Part shown: piece after piece, positions 1 to 8,819 of the stretch
Position numbering within the stretch: position 1 is the first letter of the stretch
Layout: the number at the start of each line of letters is the position of its first letter
Assembly (NCBI RefSeq): GCF_004331415.1
Contig: NZ_SJOP01000009.1
Coordinates: forward strand, 1-64,000
Reading direction: 5' to 3'
Source of the DNA: Kosakonia quasisacchari
GTDB taxonomy: Bacteria > Pseudomonadota > Gammaproteobacteria > Enterobacterales > Enterobacteriaceae
DNA: 64,000 bases
Program-made: the position numbers and the translations under genes
The notes under the pieces: generated by a model
Told to the model about the DNA's origin: nothing
Seen by the model: the letters and a program-made list of their open reading frames with translations, nothing else
The model's database searches: none

Positions 1-109
1 AACTGAAGTGTCGAACATGTCCCGCGCGCAGATCCTGCAGCAGGCTGGTTCTTCCGTACTGGCCCAGGCCAACCAGGTTCCGCAGACCATGCTGTCCCTG
101 CTGCGTTAA
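1..109 (+). CDS. fliC: Flagellin, C-terminal end (partial)
   Basis: Only the last 35 codons and the stop lie in the window. The reading frame gives a typical flagellin C-terminal D0 helix (SNMSRAQILQQ... ending TMLSLLR), the segment that packs inside the filament core and carries the export and polymerisation surface. The gene is truncated by the window edge, not by mutation. A strong terminator follows at once. The downstream genes up to fliA are on the same strand and probably modify this protein. Confidence 0.95.
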   Translation, partial: TEVSNMSRAQILQQAGSSVLAQANQVPQTMLSLLR

Positions 110-122
110 TTCGCAACCCTTT

Positions 123-151
123 AAAAAAGGCATCTTCGGATGCCTTTTTTT
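123..151 (+). terminator. Rho-independent terminator of fliC
   Basis: Perfect GGCATC/GATGCC stem with a TTCG tetraloop, flanked by six A upstream and seven T downstream. It lies 14 bases after the fliC stop and separates flagellin transcription from the modification cassette. Confidence 0.92.
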
Positions 152-254
152 ATGTGCAATCGCCAGATATAACGCCTTTTCTGTTAGCTGTTTTGCCTCT
201 CGATCTTTCTTCCGTCCTCCAGAATATTGCATAACGACAGGAACGCCTTTTGCT

Positions 255-280
255 ATCACCCCGGTGGTTTACCCGGTGAT
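255..280 (+). other. Hairpin just upstream of the first cassette gene
   Basis: ATCACC pairs with GGTGAT around a C/G-rich loop. The right arm ends two bases before the GAGG Shine-Dalgarno of the gene at 294. It may influence translation or processing of the cassette transcript; this is inferred from position only. Confidence 0.35.
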
Positions 281-293
281 ATGAGGATGACAG

Positions 294-3200
294 ATGCAAA
301 GCATACTAATTAGCGTTGATCAATTTGACGCTTTTACCCCCCATACCTCCGAACTTCTCGACATTGCAGACGCCTTGCTGGCCAAAGGCTGGCGCGTGGA
401 TGTTATTAGCTCAACCGCCGGGCAGAAATTAACGAGTGAAATAGCACGCCTGAGCGCGACAGGGCGTTTTACTGTCATCACTGAAAAGCAGGGCGCGCTG
501 GAAACCTATTACAACATCATCTGGATTTACCGCGGTTTCTTTAGCGAAAAGTTACTCGATGCCATCGAAGCCGGAAAACTGGACGGCGCGATGGTTTTCC
601 GCCATTTCAGTGACTACAACGATCTCTACCTACCGTGGGGCGTGGCGCTGGAAAACCAGTTTGCCGCGCTGACGCTGGATCTCTCCCCGCGCACGTCAGC
701 CATCCTGTTACAGACCGGAGTGGAGAGTGCGCAGCTCAAACATTTGCCGTGGTCAGTACCGGCCAGCTTTGGCGCATTTACCCGCACGCGCGACGCGCAA
801 ACCTTGTCTCGCGTACTTTATATGGCGGGCAAAATGTCGGCGGAAATGTATGAAGTCCAACAGCAGGCGAGGGAGGCAGGCATCCAGATTGAGTGGTTCG
901 ATCTGAGCCAGCAGGTGCAACGCCTCGAACCGGCGTGGCTGGAACAGTATGACGTGATCATCGGGAATGACGAAAGCGTGGCGAAAGCGCTAACGCTTGG
1001 GATCCCGCTGTTCCTGGTTAACGAAGGTTACGTTGAAGGGTATCTGAATGCCGATAACCTGGCGCGTCATGAAGCCGATCATTTCTGCGCACTTACGTTG
1101 CACAACTGCCCGGACGCCAATGAATGGGTAGAACTGCTGCAAAGTGGTTATGCCAGTGCGCGCGAGTGGGCACTGGCGCAGCGCGCGACTTTCGTCAGTA
1201 AATGGACACTGGATACTGCGCTGGAGGCGATTTTTACGCTGCCTTTGGCGGAAAAAAAACGCCAGTTGGATGACAAAGCGCGTTATACGCTGAACTTCCA
1301 CAGTAAAGCCGTGCTGGCGCAACAGCAGACCAACGAGTACTCCTTCAGCCGCTGGCTGGAGGATCGCCAGATTAGCGATGCACGGCGGGAAGCGCTGCGC
1401 TCTTTCGCCGGTGCAAACCCGGACAAAGCCAGTATCGGCGTGATTATCCTTGGCGATAACGACCGCAGCACGCAAACGAGAACCTCAGTTGAAAGTCAGT
1501 CGCTGGCTGCCGCCAGCATTGATGTCATTGCTGATGATAACGCCTGGCCTGCGGCAGTAAATGCGCTGCTAAGTACGCGTGATGCCGATACGCTGTTATT
1601 GATCCCCGCCGGTTTTACGTTGCGAGACGATGCGTTGTTACGCTTTGCCGAGCAACGGATGCAACAACAAAATGCCTGGTTGTTTTACTGCGATGAAATG
1701 ACGCGCGCGGAAAATGGCGAACCGCTACTGACGCTGCGCCCGGATGTAAACATTGACCTGCTGCGCGGTGTGCCGTATGTCGGCCGCGTTTTGCTTTTTT
1801 CGCGTGATATTGCCCGCCAGCTCGGTGGATTGAATAGCCAATATCCGCAGGCGGCGATGATCGATCTGCTATGGCGCTTTGTTGAAGGGCAGGGAACACC
1901 AGCGTTGGGCCGCGTTGCTGAGGTGCTGGTGGAAAGCCCGGAAGTAGCGTCATGCTGGAGCGAAAACTCGGTGGTGGTAGGTGAGTGCGAAGAGATTTTG
2001 TTGGCCCACCTGCAACGGCTTGGCATTCAGGCCTCGCTGGAAGAAGGGTTAGCGGCGAACATCAAACGCTTGCGCTACCACTGGGACGCAAAGCCGCTGG
2101 TGTCGATCATTATTCCCACCCGCGATCGCTTTGCGCTGCTTAAACGCTGCATTGAAAGTTTGATGGAGAAAACGCGTTATCAACACTATGAGCTGTTGAT
2201 TGTCGATAACCAGTCGGTGGAAGAGGATGCCTGCCGTTTTCTCAATGATCTGGCGGCATCAGGCATCGATCAGGTACGCATTTTGCGCTACGACGCGCCG
2301 TTTAACTTTGCCGAAATCAACAATGCGGCGGCGCAACAGGCGCGCGGCGAGGTGCTGGTCTTTCTCAATAATGATTGTGAAATTATTGATGGCGGCTGGC
2401 TTGAGGCCTTGCTGGAGCAAACGTTACGCCCGGAAGTGGGGCTGGTTGGCGCGCGTCTGGAGTATCAGGATGGCCGTATTCAGCATGGCGGCTTTTTGCT
2501 CGGTGTGCAGCATGGTGTGGACGTGGCTTTTGACGGTGCAGATGGCGAAAGCAACGGCTTTCAGCACTATCTGAAAACGCCGCGCAACCTGGCGGCAGTC
2601 AGCGCTTCCTGCATGATGGTGCGCAAAGAGGTCTTTTTCGCCCTCAACGGTTTTAACCAGGAAACGTATCCGGTCTATTTTGCCGATGTCGATCTTGGGC
2701 TACGCGCGCAGCAACACGGTTATCTCAATGTCTGGACACCGTACGCCCGCGTCAAACATATGGGCGGGGCGACACGCCTGCTGGGCAATAAGATCGATGT
2801 GCAGGAACGCCCGCTGCTGCCGGACTTTGCCACGCTGCGTGAAGAGTGGCGGCAAGGTCTGCTCGCAGAACCGTCATACCACCCGTTAATGCAAAAAGCA
2901 GGGCAGGCGTTCACGCTCAGCGCGAGCCTGGCGCGCTTGCATCAGCCGTTGCCGGGACGCCCGCTGCCGGTGGTACTGGCGCACCATGTTAACTGGGTCG
3001 GCGGTGGGCACCACCGCGTAATGCAACCTTTCAAAGCGCTGGAACGCCATTTAATGATTGAAGGCGGGCTGACCAACACCATTCCTGGTGTGATGGAAGC
3101 CGCGCAGCAGCAGCCGGATGTCATTTTGCTAGAGCTGATTACCGGCAGCCGTTTCCCGCAGATTATTCAACAGTTGCGCAGCACCAGTAACGCCAAAATC

Positions 3201-3941
3201 GTGCTCGAATATGATGACTACCTGCTCAATGTGCCGATCAAAAATGGTTCTCGTCAGCACTTCCCGCAGCAAATGGTGAAGAACTTTCGCAAAGTCGTCG
3301 ACAGCGCCGACTGGCTGGTGGTTTCCACCACGCCGCTGGCGGACGCGTATAGCCGTTTCCATAGCGACATTCGCATTGCGCAAAACCGCCTTGCGCCGAA
3401 CCAGTGGGAACATCTGTTCAGCGAGCGCGGCACGGGCAAAAAAGTGCGTGTTGGCTGGGCTGGCGGCAGTTCTCATGCTGGCGATCTGGAAATCTTATTG
3501 CCGTTGATTAAAGAGCTGGAAGGGAAAGTCGAATGGGTCTTTATGGGTATGAAGCCGCGCAATGTCCGCTGCGAATTCCACCCTGGCGTGCCGTTTGAAA
3601 TGTATCCGGAAAAACTGGCCAGTCTCAATCTCGACCTGGCGTTGGTGCCGCTGGAAATCAATCAATTCAACGAATGTAAAAGTAACTTGCGTCTGCTGGA
3701 AATCGGCACCTGCGGCGTGCCGATCATCGCCACCGATATTGTGCCTTACCGTTGCGATCTGCCGGTTACGCTGGTGGAAAACCGCTTCAAAGACTGGATG
3801 AACGCGGTTCAGGCTTATATTAATGATGCCGATTTACGTCATCGTCAGGGTGATGCGCTGCGTGAAGCGGTGCTGAATAACTGGTATTTGCGCGGCGCAG
3901 GTCTGGATGACTGGCAGCAGGGCTGGTTACCGAAAGCATAA
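294..3941 (+). CDS. Giant multidomain glycosyltransferase, probable flagellin modification
   Basis: 1215 aa cytoplasmic protein with no signal peptide or membrane segment. Residues 1-340 resemble a GT-B-like module. Residues about 380-590 look like a worn GT2-like fold. Residues about 600-860 are a canonical GT2 domain: VSIIIPTRDRF, the nucleotide-binding VDNQS, the metal-binding LNNDCE near 690 and ASCMMVRKEVF. Residues about 930-1215 are GT4-like, with VGWAGGSSHAGD near 1050 and ECKSNLRLLEIG near 1127, the usual GT4 nucleotide-sugar site. The start has a GAGG ribosome site seven bases upstream. It is first in a same-strand cassette between fliC and fliA, a position where enterobacteria carry flagellin-modification genes (fliB in Salmonella, glycosylation islands elsewhere). 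The role in glycosylating flagellin Ser/Thr is inferred from context; the sugar is unknown. Confidence 0.8.
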   Translation: MQSILISVDQFDAFTPHTSELLDIADALLAKGWRVDVISSTAGQKLTSEIARLSATGRFTVITEKQGALETYYNIIWIYRGFFSEKLLDAIEAGKLDGAMVFRHFSDYNDLYLPWGVALENQFAALTLDLSPRTSAILLQTGVESAQLKHLPWSVPASFGAFTRTRDAQTLSRVLYMAGKMSAEMYEVQQQAREAGIQIEWFDLSQQVQRLEPAWLEQYDVIIGNDESVAKALTLGIPLFLVNEGYVEGYLNADNLARHEADHFCALTLHNCPDANEWVELLQSGYASAREWALAQRATFVSKWTLDTALEAIFTLPLAEKKRQLDDKARYTLNFHSKAVLAQQQTNEYSFSRWLEDRQISDARREALRSFAGANPDKASIGVIILGDNDRSTQTRTSVESQSLAAASIDVIADDNAWPAAVNALLSTRDADTLLLIPAGFTLRDDALLRFAEQRMQQQNAWLFYCDEMTRAENGEPLLTLRPDVNIDLLRGVPYVGRVLLFSRDIARQLGGLNSQYPQAAMIDLLWRFVEGQGTPALGRVAEVLVESPEVASCWSENSVVVGECEEILLAHLQRLGIQASLEEGLAANIKRLRYHWDAKPLVSIIIPTRDRFALLKRCIESLMEKTRYQHYELLIVDNQSVEEDACRFLNDLAASGIDQVRILRYDAPFNFAEINNAAAQQARGEVLVFLNNDCEIIDGGWLEALLEQTLRPEVGLVGARLEYQDGRIQHGGFLLGVQHGVDVAFDGADGESNGFQHYLKTPRNLAAVSASCMMVRKEVFFALNGFNQETYPVYFADVDLGLRAQQHGYLNVWTPYARVKHMGGATRLLGNKIDVQERPLLPDFATLREEWRQGLLAEPSYHPLMQKAGQAFTLSASLARLHQPLPGRPLPVVLAHHVNWVGGGHHRVMQPFKALERHLMIEGGLTNTIPGVMEAAQQQPDVILLELITGSRFPQIIQQLRSTSNAKIVLEYDDYLLNVPIKNGSRQHFPQQMVKNFRKVVDSADWLVVSTTPLADAYSRFHSDIRIAQNRLAPNQWEHLFSERGTGKKVRVGWAGGSSHAGDLEILLPLIKELEGKVEWVFMGMKPRNVRCEFHPGVPFEMYPEKLASLNLDLALVPLEINQFNECKSNLRLLEIGTCGVPIIATDIVPYRCDLPVTLVENRFKDWMNAVQAYINDADLRHRQGDALREAVLNNWYLRGAGLDDWQQGWLPKA

Positions 3942-3988
3942 TTTTCTCTGCCAGGCCGGCGGGCCTGGCAAACGTTCAAGGAATATCG

Positions 3989-6900
3989 ATGAATAACCTC
4001 GCTCAGTACCCCTATCTGATTGTGGCACCCGATTACTCGGAGGCGTCTGCCGGGATACAAGTGCTGCATTTTTTTTGCCAGACCATAAACAACTCGGGCG
4101 GCAAAGCGTGGATTGTGGGCGGGACGGTTAACCCAAAATGGAATACGCCGCGTCTTACGGAAGATGATTACGCGCAATTACAGAAGTCAGGCGAGCCGTG
4201 GATTGCGGTGTACCCGGAAGTAACGAGTGGCAACCCGCTGCGTGCGCCGGTAGTGGCGCGCTATATGCTCAACAGAGAAGGGGTGATGAATGGCAATCGC
4301 CTCGATTTTTCACCTGATGATCTGTTTTTTTGGTATCGCGTGGAGTTCGCCGAAAAAGAGTATCAACCGGCGCTGTTAAATATTGAGAATTACGATCTCG
4401 ATCTGTTCCAGGATGATAATCCGCATAAGGATCTGGACTTACTCTATATTAACCGCTTACCCGCCAGCGTTATTGAATATGACAAACTGCCGAAAAATCT
4501 GACCGTTCTGAGTATGCAAAACCCGCTGCCGCTGGATGAATTGGCAAAAGTTCTCAAGCGCGGACGCGTGTTATATACCTATGAATCTTCCGGTACCTGT
4601 CTGCTGGCTAACTTATGTGGTTGTCCGGTCGTTGGGTTAATCGCGCCAGGCTACGAAAGCTATGCGTTGAGCGAAAAAACGATACGCGAAAACGGCAATG
4701 CAGGTTATACGCTGGTTAATACCCCGGAAGCTATCGAACATGCACGCCAAAACCTCTACAAGTCCCGCGAGCAATTATTGCTGAGACGTGAAAGATCGCT
4801 GGTGCAATTCAGGGACTTCATAGAAAAAACACAATCTAAAGCGCAAGAAAAAGCACAAGAACATTACCGCAATACGTTTCAGGGGTGGCTTGAAAATAGA
4901 GTGGCGGGAAAACGCATTGATATGCGCTCTTCGCAGGCGTTGTTGTTCGTTATTCTGAATCCGCATGGCGATCGCGCCTCTGTGACTCTGACCGTGGATT
5001 CTTTGAGTGCACAATTAGGTGATTTGCCGAATGCCAGAATCCTGATCGTTGAGGATGGCGTTGATCATGACGAAACGGATAGCACCCTTTCCGTTGTCGA
5101 TTTTCAGCATTACCAGCACAATTTTGCCAACCTTGTTCAGGCGGTCGCTGCCGACTGGTTACAGGTGGTTCCTGCCGGTGTGATTTATACGCAAGACAGC
5201 GTGTATCGCTTAGCGCAGACACTGCAAGAACGTTCTGCTGTGCAGGCTATTTATGCTGACGAAGCAGTCAGACATGCGGATTCAGTGACACATTTTTTCA
5301 AGCCAGAGTTTAATCTCGATCTGTTCTTTAGTGCGCCGTCCCGTTATTTGCAACGGGTTTTCTTCCGCGCGTCGGCATGGCTGGAATGCGGTGGCTGGGA
5401 CAATAACGCAGGGTCGGCTTTTGAATTCGACCTCATTACAAAATTAATTGCCCGTTATGACATTGCCTCCATTGGTCATTATGCGGATATCGTCAATATT
5501 GTTGATGAGAAGATACTCACTCCCGCAAGTATTGAAATTGAGGGCGGCATCGTTGGTTCTTTCGCCGCGCAGCGAAATTTGCCAGTAGATCATGTGGAGT
5601 ATAACGACGGTGTCGCGTGGCGGATCCATTACCCCCTGAATAATATGGGGCGGGTGAGTATTATCTTAACCCATAATCATGATGCTAATTTGATGACGCG
5701 CTGTATCGCGTCGCTGGTGGATAACACCGAATGGCATGATTACGAAATTATTATTCCTGTGATAAACACCGCCGACGCGATTGTTTTGCAGACCGCGCGG
5801 GAAGTTGAAAAACTGTTACCCGGCAAGGTTCAGGTGCTTGATCTGGGTAATTGCAGTGAGGTGCAGGCAGTAAACATTGCGGCGTCACACGCTGCGGGCG
5901 CCTCTTTGTTGTTATTAGACGTCAGATCGGTTTTCGTCTTAAAAAGCTGGTTAAACACTTTACTCAATCCTATGGTGCGACCCGAAGTAGCGTGCAGCGG
6001 GCCGAAGATTATTAGCTTTGATAAAAAGCTCATCAGCGCAGGGATGATTGTCGGCGCAGATAACGGGATCGCGAATGTCGGTACTGGAGAAGACTGGCAG
6101 TCTTTCGGGTATCAGGCTCGGTATCAATGTGAACAAAACTACTCGGTGCTCAATAGCCTGTGTCTGCTTATCAAAAAAGAATGTTTCACGCAGGCCGGCG
6201 GGCTGGATGAAAAATACACGTCGCTTGAAGTGAGTTCGGCGGCATTTTGCCTTGCGCTGCAAAAAATGGGCTACGTTTCTGTCTGGTCGCCTTATAGCAT
6301 TATTGCCTCGGACAATTATCACTTTATGGATAATGAGTACCGGCAATCTCTGTTATCGCAAATGACGGCGCTGATGAAGGATTTCAGCGAGGTATTTGCA
6401 AACGATCCCGCTTATAGCCAGCATTTGTCGCTGAGTTCACCTCTCTTTACGCTGGACGCCAGCGTTACACAAAAACGCGTTTCCGTAAGCCCGGAACAGA
6501 TGCCAGTGGTGTTGTTGGTATGGCATTCGCAGACCGTTTATACAAAACGGTTAACACACTATTTCCGCATGATGGAAGAAGCCGGAGAGATTACGTTCAT
6601 TATCAAGGATGCGTTGCCTGCGCTACCTGCGCTACCTGCGTTACTCAGAACGCGCCCCGCTATCACCATTTTGGACGCCCAGTTGAGTGAAAGTGATATC
6701 AGCACCATTACGCAGTTTCGCGCGCTGACGGGGCAGGTTGTGCATTGTCTTTTCGATGAAAATGCCGAGCCGCTGGTTTCTCGCCAGAGTAGCCAACCTC
6801 TGCCGTTTGATCGCTGGCTGGTATTAAATTCCGCGCTGGAAAAATGGGGACGGGGCAAGGGGCTGGACGTTTTGCGAATTCCTGATTATCTCCCGCAGGC

Positions 6901-7438
6901 ATGGTTTGCACAGAATAAACCCGTAGCGGTAAATTCTCCCTGTCGCGTGTTATGCCCCATTTTTTCCCTCACCGGGAAAGAGCGGGATTTCATCTGGCAG
7001 TTGATCGAAAAAACGCATCACATTGTTGACTGGTATATTTTTGGCGAGTGTCCAGCCAACTGGTACCCGCTGGTGAAGGGCACCTTTAAATACCATGCTA
7101 ACCCTGTCTCGGTGGAGACGCTGGATGCACTGAATCCGGATGCGGTGATTTTGTTCCGTGATAACAACCATGAGCATCGGTTTGCGGAAAGTTATGCCGT
7201 GTTGCAATACGCCGCCCGTAATATCGCCGTTCTCTGCAGCGATTTTCCTTGTTTCAGCGAGTATGACTTCGTGACGAAACTGAAACCTAAAATGGCGCTC
7301 TGGACGCAGGCCATTGAAGATTTCGCCAGGACACGCAACCCGGCCTGTGAGAATCAAGAGCAGATCACTACTCTGCTTCACGACCGCTATCTCTTTGATG
7401 TGTCTCGCCAGCAAGCACTGCTCGCAATGTTGAAATAA
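3989..7438 (+). CDS. Giant glycosyltransferase-like protein with degenerate GT2 domain
   Basis: 1149 aa, 47 bases after the previous gene and with a similar layout. The N-terminal GT-B-like part has a nucleotide-sugar-site-like stretch near residues 193-220 (YESSGTCLLANLCGCPVVG). The middle is GT2-like and starts near 556 (VSIILTHNHD). The C-terminal part (about 830-1149) is GT-B-like. The GT2 domain lacks key features present in the neighbour: the nucleotide-binding VDN is replaced by IPVIN, and the metal-binding NDCE position reads LDVRS near 642. This domain is probably inactive or strongly diverged, so any catalysis may come from the terminal parts, or the protein may be a partner or scaffold. 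A 9-bp in-frame repeat lies at 6611-6646. The glycosylation role is inferred from the cassette. Confidence 0.7.
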   Translation: MNNLAQYPYLIVAPDYSEASAGIQVLHFFCQTINNSGGKAWIVGGTVNPKWNTPRLTEDDYAQLQKSGEPWIAVYPEVTSGNPLRAPVVARYMLNREGVMNGNRLDFSPDDLFFWYRVEFAEKEYQPALLNIENYDLDLFQDDNPHKDLDLLYINRLPASVIEYDKLPKNLTVLSMQNPLPLDELAKVLKRGRVLYTYESSGTCLLANLCGCPVVGLIAPGYESYALSEKTIRENGNAGYTLVNTPEAIEHARQNLYKSREQLLLRRERSLVQFRDFIEKTQSKAQEKAQEHYRNTFQGWLENRVAGKRIDMRSSQALLFVILNPHGDRASVTLTVDSLSAQLGDLPNARILIVEDGVDHDETDSTLSVVDFQHYQHNFANLVQAVAADWLQVVPAGVIYTQDSVYRLAQTLQERSAVQAIYADEAVRHADSVTHFFKPEFNLDLFFSAPSRYLQRVFFRASAWLECGGWDNNAGSAFEFDLITKLIARYDIASIGHYADIVNIVDEKILTPASIEIEGGIVGSFAAQRNLPVDHVEYNDGVAWRIHYPLNNMGRVSIILTHNHDANLMTRCIASLVDNTEWHDYEIIIPVINTADAIVLQTAREVEKLLPGKVQVLDLGNCSEVQAVNIAASHAAGASLLLLDVRSVFVLKSWLNTLLNPMVRPEVACSGPKIISFDKKLISAGMIVGADNGIANVGTGEDWQSFGYQARYQCEQNYSVLNSLCLLIKKECFTQAGGLDEKYTSLEVSSAAFCLALQKMGYVSVWSPYSIIASDNYHFMDNEYRQSLLSQMTALMKDFSEVFANDPAYSQHLSLSSPLFTLDASVTQKRVSVSPEQMPVVLLVWHSQTVYTKRLTHYFRMMEEAGEITFIIKDALPALPALPALLRTRPAITILDAQLSESDISTITQFRALTGQVVHCLFDENAEPLVSRQSSQPLPFDRWLVLNSALEKWGRGKGLDVLRIPDYLPQAWFAQNKPVAVNSPCRVLCPIFSLTGKERDFIWQLIEKTHHIVDWYIFGECPANWYPLVKGTFKYHANPVSVETLDALNPDAVILFRDNNHEHRFAESYAVLQYAARNIAVLCSDFPCFSEYDFVTKLKPKMALWTQAIEDFARTRNPACENQEQITTLLHDRYLFDVSRQQALLAMLK
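6611..6646 (+). repeat. Four 9-bp in-frame tandem units (Ala-Leu-Pro repeat)
   Basis: Units gcgttgcct, gcgctacct, gcgctacct, gcgttactc encode ALP-ALP-ALP-ALL in the second glycosyltransferase-like gene. Unit length is a multiple of three, so copy-number change would lengthen or shorten a linker without a frameshift. Confidence 0.8.
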
Positions 7439-7458
7439 TGCGCTCTTTTGCGGTAATG

Positions 7459-7488
7459 AAACCCGGTAGCGTCTTATTACCGGGGTTT
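7459..7488 (+). terminator. Hairpin after the second glycosyltransferase gene
   Basis: AAACCCGGTA pairs with TACCGGGGTTT (one bulged G). It is followed only by a short T stretch then CTGCTG, so it may be a weak or partial terminator or an RNA-stabilising hairpin. It sits in the 226-base gap that divides the two glycosyltransferase genes from the four tailoring genes. Confidence 0.45.
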
Positions 7489-7664
7489 CTGCTGAATAAG
7501 CGATTATTTCAGCCCCACCATTTTCCTACCGCCTGCGCAGGCTCTGGCAGTTTACCTTTAGCACGCAAGGGGAAAAGCGTAACAAAATGCCCCCTGTTTC
7601 ACCGATAGCTCGCCAGGCGCGTCGTTATGATGAACAGATAATTCCTACGCGCGCAGGTTTGTCT

Positions 7665-8819
7665 ATGGACAATAATATCTTTGTTACCAGCCCTCTTTTG
7701 CCACCGCTGGAAGAGTTTATTCCTTACCTTGAGAAGATCTGGAACAACCGGATCCTCACTAACGGCGGTGTTTTCCATCAGGAACTTGAGGAGGCGCTGG
7801 CAAGTTACCTGGGCGTGAAATATGTCTGCTTGTTCGCAAATGGTACGCTGGCGCTGCTCACCGCCTTGCAGGCGCTTCGGGTCACCGGGGAAGTGATTAC
7901 CACGCCTTACTCCTTTGTAGCCACCTCGCATACACTCCTGTGGAATGGCCTGACGCCGGTTTTCGCTGACATCGATCCGCAAACGTACAATATCAATCCT
8001 GAGCGTGTCGAAGAGCTGATCACCCCGCAGACCACGGCGATCATGCCGGTTCACTGCTACGGCATTCCCTGCGATGTAGACAAAATCCAGCAGGTCGCGG
8101 ATATCTACGGCCTGAAAGTGATCTATGACGCGGCGCACGCGTTTGGCGTGAAGAAAAACGGCGTCAGTATTTTGAATCACGGGGATTTGTCGGTTCTGAG
8201 CTTTCACGCAACGAAGGTGTTTAACACCTTCGAGGGCGGTGCGATTATTTGCCACGATGCGCGTACCAAGCAGCGCATCGATTATTTGAAAAACTTCGGT
8301 TTTGCCGGTGAAACACGCGTAGTGGCCCCGGGTATCAATGCCAAAATGAACGAAGTTGAAGCGGCATTCGGCTTGTTACAGCTTAAACATATCGATCAGG
8401 CGCTGGCCGATCGTCAGGCGCTTTACCTGCATTATGTGGAATTACTGCAAGGAATTGGCGGGGTGCATCTGCTGGATGTGCCTGCTGATGTGACCTGGAA
8501 CCATGCCTACTTCCCGGTGTTGATTGAGCCGGAGTTCGGCATCGATCGCGATTCGCTCTATGACGTACTAAAAAGCGCAGGTATTTTAACGCGCCGCTAT
8601 TTCTACCCGCTGATTAGCTCTTTCAGTATGTATCGCGGGCTTGCTTCCTCGCAGAAAGAGAACTTGCCGTGCGCAAATGTTATCGCTGACAAAGTGCTGT
8701 GCTTGCCGATTTATCCGGGGCTGGCGCGCGAAGATCAGAAACGTATTACCGACATCATTCGCGGCGTTGCGGCCACAGCGACACCGAGTGCGCCGGTTAT
8801 TTCGCTGGAGGGCGCATGA
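7665..8819 (+). CDS. DegT/DnrJ/EryC1/StrS-family PLP sugar aminotransferase
   Basis: 384 aa from the ATG at 7665. An in-frame ATG at 7587 would add 26 residues that do not look like the family; family proteins begin just before the VTSPLLPPLEEF stretch seen here, and an AGG lies seven bases before 7665. The PLP Schiff-base lysine is in SFHATKVFNTFEGG (codon 8214-8216), and YDAAHAFG carries the cofactor-binding Asp. The family transfers an amino group from glutamate to a nucleotide-linked keto-sugar. The HATKxFNTxEGG form is typical of VioA/FdtB-like enzymes acting on dTDP-keto-6-deoxyhexoses (family knowledge). No sugar nucleotidyltransferase or dehydratase is in the cassette, so the substrate probably comes from O-antigen or enterobacterial-common-antigen pathways (inference). 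The stop overlaps the next start (ATGA). Confidence 0.88.
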   Translation: MDNNIFVTSPLLPPLEEFIPYLEKIWNNRILTNGGVFHQELEEALASYLGVKYVCLFANGTLALLTALQALRVTGEVITTPYSFVATSHTLLWNGLTPVFADIDPQTYNINPERVEELITPQTTAIMPVHCYGIPCDVDKIQQVADIYGLKVIYDAAHAFGVKKNGVSILNHGDLSVLSFHATKVFNTFEGGAIICHDARTKQRIDYLKNFGFAGETRVVAPGINAKMNEVEAAFGLLQLKHIDQALADRQALYLHYVELLQGIGGVHLLDVPADVTWNHAYFPVLIEPEFGIDRDSLYDVLKSAGILTRRYFYPLISSFSMYRGLASSQKENLPCANVIADKVLCLPIYPGLAREDQKRITDIIRGVAATATPSAPVISLEGA

